From contig NZ_FXTN01000001.1 of assembly GCF_900182595.1 (NCBI RefSeq), positions 1 to 64,000 of the forward strand: 64,000 nt of DNA. Reading direction: 5' to 3'. A program made the position numbers and the translations under genes. How positions within the stretch are numbered: position 1 is the stretch's first letter; every line of letters starts with the position of its first letter. The notes below the pieces were generated by a model. That model was not told the origin of the DNA. It was given only the letters and a program-made list of their open reading frames with translations, and did no database searches. The DNA is from Pedobacter westerhofensis. Lineage in GTDB: Bacteria > Bacteroidota > Bacteroidia > Sphingobacteriales > Sphingobacteriaceae. This document shows, piece by piece, positions 55,258-62,960 of the stretch.

Positions 55258-55806
55258 ATGAAAGCAATAAGAATCTTTGAGTACGGCGAACCTGAGGTCA
55301 TGAAAATTGTAGAAGTTGAACGCCCTACCCGCAAACCTGACGAAATCCTGGTGAAAGTTTATTCGGCAAGTATAAACCCTGCTGATTACATCATACGCCG
55401 CGGAGGAAACGAGGGGCTGAAGCCTCTTTTGAAATTACCGATGGCCGTGGGCATTGATTGTGCGGGAATTGTCAAAGAAGTTGGTAGTGAGCTAACCTTG
55501 TTCAAAAACGGCGACCGGGTGTATGGTGTACCAAACTATCTGGACGGCAGCTATACGGAGTACCTTGCAGCGAAAGCCGACCAGTTTGCCCTGATGCCGG
55601 ACACCCTTAACTACAACGAAGCGGCATCTCTGCCAGCCTGCGCACGCATGGCATGGAGCGGTATGGTTGAAAAAGCAAAGGTAAAAGTAATTTATCGATT
55701 GACCGACCTGGGTCAGACGACTATTCCCATGCTGCTTGCCGTGAACGATTGGGGGAAGCAACTCGCCAAAGAAAGCGGTGAGATTTTAGGTAACCTGCAA
55801 GTTTAA
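55258..55806 (+). pseudogene. Chimeric gene: N-terminal half of a quinone oxidoreductase fused to the C-terminus of an HxlR regulator
   Basis: 182 residues from ATG 55258. Residues 1 to about 138 are the GroES-like half of a zinc-free medium-chain dehydrogenase (MKAIRIFEYGEPEVMKIVEV, VGIDCAGIVKEVGSELTLF, LPACARMAW). The expected Rossmann domain (AGxGGVG and onward, about 180 residues) is missing. From about 141 the chain is instead KVKVIYRLTDLGQTTIPML and AVNDWGKQLAKES, the usual ending of HxlR-type winged-helix regulators. An in-frame deletion between two neighbouring genes would explain this. The product probably has no activity. The reading frame is otherwise clean, so the event may be recent. 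Confidence 0.75.
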
Positions 55807-55947
55807 AACTCTGAACAATATTGTTTTAACAAACTCGTCAAGGACTGCTTTTGTTGCAGCCATAACGGAATACCTTTTATTAAGGCAGCAACTCGCTCAA
55901 GGCACTTTGATCTCCCTCTCTTTTAAGTTGCTGCCGGTAAAATGATA

Positions 55948-56835
55948 TTAAGCTCGGGTGTACCTGTTTTTGAATTCCTCCGCAAACTGTTCCAGCTTGA
56001 CCTTTCCTATCACATTGCGGTCTGTGTTGAAGAAATCGTTCATGATAAGGCCATTTTGCACGCCCTGACCCATTTCTACGATCAGGCCAACTAACTCCGC
56101 CGACATACCGGTAGACAGCATGCCTTGTTTCAGCTGCTCATCTGGTATCGCCGTCCATGTAAGTTCAGGTTTGCCTATAGCTTTGCCAAACAATGCAGCA
56201 AGCTGATCACCGGTTGCTACGTCGCTTACCACATATTTCACTTCAAAACCATCTCCTATAGCCTGCAGCGCCTCAGCTATTGCCGAAGCCAGATCATCGG
56301 GGTGCGTTAACGCCAGCCTGATATCTCCGCTGTAGTTATTACCAAATACGTTCCGGCTTTTGATCTGGGGAATGTCCCTCAGAAAATTAACATAAAAAAA
56401 TCCGGAGCGAATGACGGTTACATTAACACCATTAAGCTGGCGGAAGATATTTTCGACCCGGTGAACGCCTTGCACCGGGCCATTGCCTGACTCTGCATCT
56501 GCTCCCACGCTGCTTAACAACACTACCCGGTTGATGCCTGCTGCTTTGATAGCATCAGCATAAGCCTGACCAGCATCTGCGATGTTTTGTATAAAGTTGC
56601 TGGTGCCGATGGATGGCGGCATCATGGTGTACACGGCATCAGCACCGCTGAATGCCCGGGTAAGAAACGATGCATCGCTGATGGAACCTACGGCAGCTTT
56701 AGCGCCTAAAGCTTCAATATCGCTTACTTTGTCATCCTTGGTAGTGATGACGGTAACTTCATGACCGGCTGCGATCAGTTGTTTTACTAATGGTTGGGCT
56801 ATATTTCCTAATGAGCCTGTTGTGGTAATCTTCAT
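55948..56835 (-). CDS. NmrA-like NAD(P)-binding reductase (QorB/NAD(P)H-quinone reductase-like)
   Basis: 295 residues. The N-terminal dinucleotide motif is ITTTGSLGNIAQPLVKQL, followed by VITTKDDKVSDIEALGAKA, typical of the atypical SDR branch with NmrA and QorB. VLLSSVGADAESGNGP and VTVIRSGFFYVNFL are conserved strands of the fold. These enzymes reduce quinones or act as NADP sensors. It is the last gene of a minus-strand set AraC, old-yellow-enzyme, NmrA-like; 28 bases separate it from the old-yellow-enzyme gene. Confidence 0.9.
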   Translation of the reverse strand: MKITTTGSLGNIAQPLVKQLIAAGHEVTVITTKDDKVSDIEALGAKAAVGSISDASFLTRAFSGADAVYTMMPPSIGTSNFIQNIADAGQAYADAIKAAGINRVVLLSSVGADAESGNGPVQGVHRVENIFRQLNGVNVTVIRSGFFYVNFLRDIPQIKSRNVFGNNYSGDIRLALTHPDDLASAIAEALQAIGDGFEVKYVVSDVATGDQLAALFGKAIGKPELTWTAIPDEQLKQGMLSTGMSAELVGLIVEMGQGVQNGLIMNDFFNTDRNVIGKVKLEQFAEEFKNRYTRA

Positions 56836-56863
56836 GGTTATGTATGTTTTAAAAGTTAAATGA

Positions 56864-57927
56864 TCAGTTCAATTCCGGGTAATCGGTGTAGCCCTGTTCG
56901 CCGGGCGTATATAGAGTGTTATAGTCCGGCTCGTTTAGGGGTTCGTTTTTTTCTATCCTCCTCATGAAATCGGGATTGGCCAAAAAACTTCTCCCAAAGG
57001 CCACCAGGTCGGCCGGTCCATCCTGTAACATTGTCTCAGCTGTTTCGGCAGTAAGGCCGTTACAATAAATAATGGTGTTTGTAAAAGCTTCGCGAATCGC
57101 GTTATGTGTCTTTTGCGGGATACCAGGGTTGTTAGAGATGTGGAGGTATGCAATACCCAGTCGGTTTAATTCCTGGGCCAGGTAAACATAAGTATCGTGC
57201 ACTTCGCTTTCTTCGTATGGAAGCATACCGTTAGTTGTCAGAAATGGCGACAAGCGAATACCAACTTTATTGGCACCGATCTTTTTCGAGGTTTTATGCG
57301 CGATCTCTAATATTACCCGGCTACGGTTCTTTATAGAACCCCCATAGTTGTCTGTGCGGTTATTTGCGTGCGGGTTAAGCGATTGGTCCAGCAGGTACCA
57401 TGTGCACCATGCAGTTCCACGCCGTCAAAACCGGCGGCCATGGCATTTTCTGCAGCGCGAACATGATCGTCAATAATGCGTTGTATACCAGCAGTATCCA
57501 ACGCTTTAGGCGCCGAATATTCATACATACCCGTTTCGGTGTAGATCTCACCGGCAGCCTGGCTGTCCGACATACCGACCACCTGGTAACCTTCAGGCAA
57601 GTTGCTGCTATGCGCTACACGGCCGGTATGCATGAGTTGAAGAAAAATTTTAGAACCACCCTCGTGCACGGCATTGGTCACCAGTTTCCAGCCTTCTGCC
57701 TGTGCCTCAGAGAAAATACCTGGAATACGCGGATAACCTAAACCTTCCGGACTTGGCGAGGTACCTTCGGTAACAATAAGCCCGGCACCCGACCGCTGCT
57801 TATAGTAAGTGGCCATTAGTTTATTGGGAATGTTATCGATGGCGCGACTACGGGTCATGGGCGCCATCACCACATGATTCTTTAATTGTAAGGTGCCTTT
57901 GATATACGGCTGAAATAACTTTTTCAT
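56864..57927 (-). pseudogene. Old-yellow-enzyme family alkene reductase (NADH:flavin oxidoreductase), frameshifted
   Basis: Two frames make one FMN enzyme of about 355 residues. The first (from 57927) reads KNHVVMAPMTRSRAID, YKQRSGAGLIVTEGT, FLQLMHTGRVAHSSNL and FDGVELHGAHG, then turns into TCWTNRLTRTQ and stops. Adding one base near 57400 restores YLLDQSLNPHANNRTDNYGG, NRSRVILEIAHKT, then SPFLTTNGMLPYEES, LVAFGRSFLANPDF to the stop at 56864. FMN-binding and the HxxH-type active site (ELHGAHGYLLDQ) would be intact in the corrected protein. Such enzymes reduce the C=C bond of enones, nitro-compounds or N-ethylmaleimide. A T-run or TA step lesion; sequencing error is possible. Confidence 0.88.
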
Positions 57928-58006
57928 TTTGTAGTATTTTTGTTTACACTACAAAGTTGCCGCTAACTGCCGCCTGAAAATAGCAGCAAAAGACAGAAAA
58001 ACAGTC

Positions 58007-58990
58007 TTATCTGGCAGAACCGTATTTTTTGGGCTTTAGTCCGTAATGCCTTTCGAACAATCGGCTGAAGTGACTAAGATTGGTAAAGCCTAATTCATAA
58101 CCAACTTCGGCAACGGATCGCTTGCCCTGTTTAAGCAAAAAAGCAGCTTCCTCCATGCGCGCCTGTTGAAAATAATTATAGATGGTATCGCCAAAGGCTT
58201 GTTTAAAAAGTTGTTTCAGTTTGGTCTCGCTCATGGCGGCGATCCCAGCTAACTCATACAACACAGGCGGCGTGCTCAGATCGCTCAACACCTCGTTACG
58301 GATATGCAGCAACCTGGCAGCATCGGCACTGTTGATGTTCTGATACGGTATGCTTTCTCGTTTCGATAACCTTTCAAATAGCAGGTAAAGCAGTTCCTGC
58401 ACCTTGATGTGCATATAAAAATAGCTCAGGCCATTTTTTATTTCCACTGCGCCTAAATTCTTCTGCAGCAGGCGAATTTCTGCTGTCATCTTTTCCAGGA
58501 AAAGAAACGAATTGCCACTGCCTGTAATGTTTTCAATAGTTGTGTTATGTTCTTGTAGGGCAATCAAGTTTTTTAAGTATGCTGGAGAGATAGCAATAAC
58601 CATGTAATGGATCATGTAACCTGCGGGAAAGCGGATGGTAGAATCGAGATCATTGGAGGTAACCTGAATAGCCGATTCATCCCGTTCGGAAAACTGGATA
58701 TGGGATCCGGTACCGTAAGTGATACCCAGCGGCTGTTCGTTGCTGTAAAAGAAGATGGTGATCAATTCATTTCCCTGGCCGGAAGCATTACGCTTGATGA
58801 TCAGGTCTTCCTTCAGTAAATAGTGGTGCAGGGTTACCTTAAACTCCGGCCCAAAAGAAAGTTTGCGAATAAATCCATCCCCCAATTGTAGGGGAATAAC
58901 CATCATATCATTCTCTACCGTTGCGCCGATATGCCGCGCGAAGTAGGTCATGAAGTCGAAATCCTGTGTGGCGTTGAAGCTGAAGATCAA
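58007..58990 (-). CDS. AraC-family transcriptional regulator
   Basis: 327 residues. The N-terminal half (about 1-215) is an unassigned sensor region. The C-terminal HTH pair is at LYELAGIAAMSETKLKQLF and SVAEVGYELGFTNLSHFSRL, ending HYGLKPKKYG. It lies 79 bases upstream of the old-yellow-enzyme gene, same strand, and should control that gene and the NmrA-like reductase. Differs in subfamily from the three paralogous AraC proteins. Confidence 0.91.
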   Translation of the reverse strand: MIFSFNATQDFDFMTYFARHIGATVENDMMVIPLQLGDGFIRKLSFGPEFKVTLHHYLLKEDLIIKRNASGQGNELITIFFYSNEQPLGITYGTGSHIQFSERDESAIQVTSNDLDSTIRFPAGYMIHYMVIAISPAYLKNLIALQEHNTTIENITGSGNSFLFLEKMTAEIRLLQKNLGAVEIKNGLSYFYMHIKVQELLYLLFERLSKRESIPYQNINSADAARLLHIRNEVLSDLSTPPVLYELAGIAAMSETKLKQLFKQAFGDTIYNYFQQARMEEAAFLLKQGKRSVAEVGYELGFTNLSHFSRLFERHYGLKPKKYGSAR

Positions 58991-59606
58991 TGCAGGTATA
59001 TTTTGCCTTAAAAATACAAATTAAAATAGATATTGCTCATTACTGTCAGTTTGCTGGATAGGATCATCATATTGGAGCTGCAAGATAAACATACAGGGCA
59101 TGTCAGAGCTGATAACACCAGATCGCTCAATATTTATAAAAAATGGGTTTCGAAATCCGCACCGGAATGATCATATACATTCCTGGTAATCAGTATTTTT
59201 AAGATTTTGTATTGATCTCTTTACCATCGAAAAAATGAAAGCTGGCCCAGGCTGATTCCGGGAACCCATCGTAAGCCGTCAGTTCCGGTGTTTCCTTAAA
59301 GGAACCATAGGGTAAATATTAATGTTCTTCAGCAAATAACAAAATTCAATCCATAGTACGAAGTGATTCGTACATTTTTGTAACCATCGCCCTGTTCTAC
59401 ATGTCCTTCTGATTTGCCAGTGAATAGGCCCAGAGATATTAAGCGGGTAATTGCATCAAAGTATTGTGTGGATCTATAGATCTGAAGAGTGAACCTCGTT
59501 ACAGTCTTGTTATGCTATGTATTTGCCAGATAGAGGAATTACTTCGGCTTGATATTTGATTGGGGACATCACTTTATTATCAGATTTACCCCTATACAAT
59601 TAATTA
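58991..59606. other. Intergenic region without a recognised gene
   Basis: About 0.6 kb between a minus-strand AraC start and a plus-strand membrane protein. No supported coding frame, RNA gene or clear terminator. Confidence 0.55.
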
Positions 59607-60137
59607 ATGGAATTTTACAGAAACAAAAAGAAATCGGTTAACCTTATTCTTGTATGCACAGGCATACTCGCTCTCCTGATAGTGATGTTCATCTACAGCA
59701 TTGGCACATTCGACGGAAGACTAAGTATTAAACTTGCAGCGCTATCAGGAATATCCGGAATTATCCTGGTCATAATAATTGCAAAAAAATTATATAACCT
59801 CACAGATAATTCTCCCTTACTTGTGCTCAGTCCTGAAGGTATCACCGCTAAAGTTACGGCTGTAGCCAAAGCTGCAGGATTGATCTACTGGAAGGATATC
59901 ATTAACATTACTATGGGCAATGTGGGAGGAGACACGTTGATCACACTTACTGTTGATAAACCAAAGAAATATATTCCAACTATAAAAAAGAAGTTATCTG
60001 CAATGGTCGTTAATGGTATTGAGGATCCAGATGGAAATTTACCAATTCACCTGACAGCAGCTGAACTAGACATAACTGCTCAGGAACTAATGAATGTGAT
60101 TAATACCTACAGGAGCCAACTTCAGAACACGCAATAA
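59607..60137 (+). CDS. STM3941-family membrane protein
   Basis: 176 residues with two membrane segments near the N-terminus (about 11-32, LILVCTGILALLIVMFIYSI; about 42-60, ALSGISGIILVIIIAKKLY). A soluble PH-like region follows (LVLSPEGITAKVTAVAKAAG, IYWKDIINITMG, then DITAQELMNVINTYR), the layout of the STM3941 family of Bacteroidota and proteobacteria. Function unknown. It stands alone with no operon partner. Confidence 0.8.
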   Translation: MEFYRNKKKSVNLILVCTGILALLIVMFIYSIGTFDGRLSIKLAALSGISGIILVIIIAKKLYNLTDNSPLLVLSPEGITAKVTAVAKAAGLIYWKDIINITMGNVGGDTLITLTVDKPKKYIPTIKKKLSAMVVNGIEDPDGNLPIHLTAAELDITAQELMNVINTYRSQLQNTQ

Positions 60138-60171
60138 TTTGCAGGCTATTTGCCTATCATGACTTAATACA

Positions 60172-60232
60172 CCCAACTGCTGTACCGGGATGCTGCCGCG
60201 TTAAAACCAATCCTGCAACTTTTGCCGCCTCT
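60172..60232 (-). pseudogene. Short fragment of dnaE2
   Basis: About 50 bases match dnaE2 near 40402-40460 in the same orientation (CTGCTGTACCGGGATGCTGC against CTGCTGTACCGGGGCGCTGC). On the minus strand it encodes KVAGLVLTRQHPGTA, against KVAGLVLVRQRPGTA in the full gene. Both sides are unrelated to dnaE2, so it is a decayed scrap. Confidence 0.75.
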
Positions 60233-60571
60233 CTATTTACTGCATGCATAGCGGGATACATAAATACGTGGATCTACCAAAATAAAGAAACCGCATGAGA
60301 AGACATTTTGTATCCTTTCGCATACAATTTAATGCGCACAGCGCTGTTATAAGGCATTGAGTTAATACGTTTTTTTATAAGTATTGCTACGTGAACCATT
60401 CTGGATATATACTTCAATTACCCCTGACCGCCTGCAGTGATAATTTCATTTCCATTCCCTGCTGTATTTAGATGCCGATATCAACATAATCTGTCCTAAT
60501 GTTGCTGCTACCCTATTTTTTGTTGGCGTTTTTACGGCATCGCTTTTGGCATCATCATTCAAACTAAAATT
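60233..60571. other. Upstream region of the acidic-protein gene
   Basis: Contains no gene. Its last 90 bases (from about 60490) resemble 50380-50463, the leader of the truncated copy, so the promoter of the acidic gene was part of the duplicated segment. Confidence 0.5.
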
Positions 60572-60904
60572 ATGAAAACTGATCAATTAAACAACGAACC
60601 CGGGGAACTAACCAGATCTCTTAATTTTAATGTTACTAACCCGGCAGAAACTGAGGCTGACGGAAGAGAAGATGATGACTTCCATTATGCAGAAATAATT
60701 CCTGATGAGAAGGGCAGCGACGATGATGAGGACGGGGCCTCTGCATTCGGCGGCGACGGGTCTTCCAGCAGTGACGAGGAATCTTCCAAAAGCGATGACC
60801 TGGATGATGCGGAAGATCTGGATGATACTGATACTGAAAGTCCGGATGAAGTATCAAATGAAGATGATGCATTGGAAAATGAATCACTGGACGAGGAGCT
60901 TTAG
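60572..60904 (+). CDS. Highly acidic, disordered protein
   Basis: 110 residues, extremely rich in Asp, Glu and Ser, especially after residue 50 (KGSDDDEDGASAFGGDGSSS, KSDDLDDAEDLDD), with no hydrophobic core. A short conserved N-terminus (KTDQLNNEPGELTRSLNF) is shared with the broken copy at 50464. Such proteins may bind basic proteins or cations, or act as a flexible spacer; no family is recognised. A perfect 19-bp hairpin follows the stop by 5 bases, and the sugar dehydrogenase gene follows in the same direction. Confidence 0.7.
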   Translation: MKTDQLNNEPGELTRSLNFNVTNPAETEADGREDDDFHYAEIIPDEKGSDDDEDGASAFGGDGSSSSDEESSKSDDLDDAEDLDDTDTESPDEVSNEDDALENESLDEEL

Positions 60905-60909
60905 CATTT

Positions 60910-60954
60910 ATTTGAAATCAATATGCGTAACAGCAACGCATATTGATTTCAAAT
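60910..60954 (+). terminator. Perfect 19-bp hairpin after the acidic-protein gene
   Basis: ATTTGAAATCAATATGCGT pairs over its full 19 bases with ACGCATATTGATTTCAAAT around a 7-base loop (AACAGCA). There is no T-run after the stem. It may be a terminator, a 3'-end mRNA stabiliser, or a protein-binding palindrome. Confidence 0.65.
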
Positions 60955-61020
60955 CCGTCGTACCGACTAGCCTTTATTTTGGTTTAAGTAATTACCGCAC
61001 AGCACATTTATAAACAGCAT

Positions 61021-62523
61021 TTGCCCATGAAGCTCTCCATAATTTCATTACTATTACTTGTCTCCATCATCAGCCGCGCACAAATACCTGTTAATGAAAG
61101 AGATGTCAATTTTGACCTGCGCATTGTTGCAGATAAACTCAGCGACCCCTGGTCGATTGTTATTGCACCCGATCAATATATCTGGGCTACTGAAGCAAAA
61201 GGGTACAGGGTGCTGCGGATCAATCCTTCAAATGGGGAAAAGCAACAATTGCTGGATTTGAATAGTGAAAAGAACTTTGGGCGTTATGATAAAATTCCTG
61301 ACCATATTGACCACGGTAAACCCTGGCCGTAGGGAGGTTTGATGGGCATGGCACTACACCCCGGGTTAACCGCCGGTAGTCCATATGTATTTCTCGCTTA
61401 TGCATATCACTTTAATGGGGCGCAACAGGACAATGACGGTGGAGAACCAAATTCAGGAGGATATTTTTACAAGATCAGAATTGTCAGGTATTCTTATGAT
61501 CAGGCATCTGCACAGCTGGTCCGCCCCATCATTATCTGTGATAGCATCCCTGGCAGCAGTGATCATAATGGAGGAAGACTGATGATTGCCACCCAGGGTA
61601 AAAAAGAATACCTGTTCTACAGTGCTGGTGATATGGGTGCAGGACAATTTGCAAATGGCGGCCGCACTAATCATGCTCAAAGCGCCATTAGCTATGAGGG
61701 CAAGATCCTTCGGTTTAACATTGAACCAGACACTGACCCTGGAGTGTATGATAGATGGCTGCCTAATGATAATCCTTTTAATACCACCAGACAAAGTGCG
61801 GTGTGGTCCCTTGGTCACAGGAACCCTCAGGGCCTCGCCTCTGCTGTAATCAATGGACAGGAAATGATTTATTCTACTGAACATGGTCCTTATTCCGACG
61901 ACGAGATTAACCTGATTGAGAGAGGCTGCAACTACGGACATCCGCTCATTATTGGATATGCGGACGGAAACTATGTTGGCCTTGCAGCTTCCGTATCAAC
62001 AAATAAAGCGCTTCCGGGTATTTGGCATACCACATATCCATTAATAGATAGCGAAATACGGAACGCAAGGGCAATCGGTCCCAACTACCGTAATCCGATC
62101 GTCAGCCTTGATCCCGCACCTAAGGAGACGATGAATAAACTCTTCCGGTCAATCAATTCCAACAAAAAAGATCAGGAATGGAATTCTTATGCACCTTCAA
62201 GTATAGCGGTATACACTTCCTCTGCTATTCCGGGCTGGAAAAATTCTGTACTCATTCCTACCTTAAAAGGTGGAGCGCTGTTGCGGATTAAACTTGATAC
62301 TTCCGGAAAAAAGGCTGCAGGTAATATTTACAGTTATGTAAAAGGAAGTGTTCGCTACAGGGATATTGCCATTTCTCCGGATGGACTGAAAATTTATCTG
62401 GCTGTAGATAGTTCTTCAGTGAGCTCGGGACCATCAAAAGAAAATCCACAGCAAATATCCTATCGGGGATGCATCATAGAACTGTCCTACAAAGGATTGT
62501 ATAAAGAGCCAGCAAAATTATAA
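61021..62523 (+). pseudogene. PQQ-type sugar (sorbosone/glucose) dehydrogenase, interrupted by one in-frame amber codon
   Basis: The frame from ATG 61021 encodes a secreted beta-propeller of the GDH/sorbosone dehydrogenase family (signal LSIISLLLLVSIISRAQ; DPWSIVIAPDQYIWATEAKG). A single TAG at 61330-61332 falls where the family has a Gln or Glu (GKPWP, stop, GGLMGMALHPGLTAGSP). Frame and homology continue without shift to 62523 (NGGRLMIATQGKKEYLFYS, HRNPQGLASAVINGQEMI, STEHGPYSDDEINLIERG). TAG is an ordinary stop elsewhere in the window, so recoding is unlikely. The product would be periplasmic and oxidise an aldose with PQQ. The 3' 0.83 kb is duplicated at 39018-39853. Confidence 0.88.
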
Positions 62524-62960
62524 ATTTATCAAAGTACCGATAGGTCTGTGCAGTCCATATGAAACATAACCCATTCAGGATAGCACAGACTACCGGATCA
62601 GCTAAGACTGGTACTACAAAATTCATATTTTGGCACTTATATATGTAAGATCTAAATTATTGTCTTAGATTAAGTATAAAAGGAAACAATCCTGCACAAC
62701 TTATGTTAAGTTGAGGATGTTTTAAGACGTTTCAATATGTACCGCCCTATGTTGCTGCATAAAAGGTATAGAATGCTTACATAGTTATCAGCCGTTTCCC
62801 TGCTCTGTGAGTCCCGACTGACTTCCGCAGCTATCCTAGCAAGTGCTTTTTAAAATTATACACTGTAGTAATTGAACTTTTGAGCGCGTTAAATCCGGTT
62901 GGAACTTATTAACGTATCTCATCCCTCTATTTCCTGACCTCACTCAAGCAACAATTGTAA
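62524..62960. other. Intergenic region without a recognised gene
   Basis: No supported reading frame or RNA gene in these 437 bases; the promoter of the following kinase gene should lie here but no clear TAnnTTTG box was identified. Confidence 0.5.

Noticed and set aside
60636..60887. Minus-strand frame rich in His and Pro opposite the acidic-protein gene
   Set aside because: It is the mirror of the Asp/Glu-rich codons (GAT/GAA read in reverse) and has no independent support.
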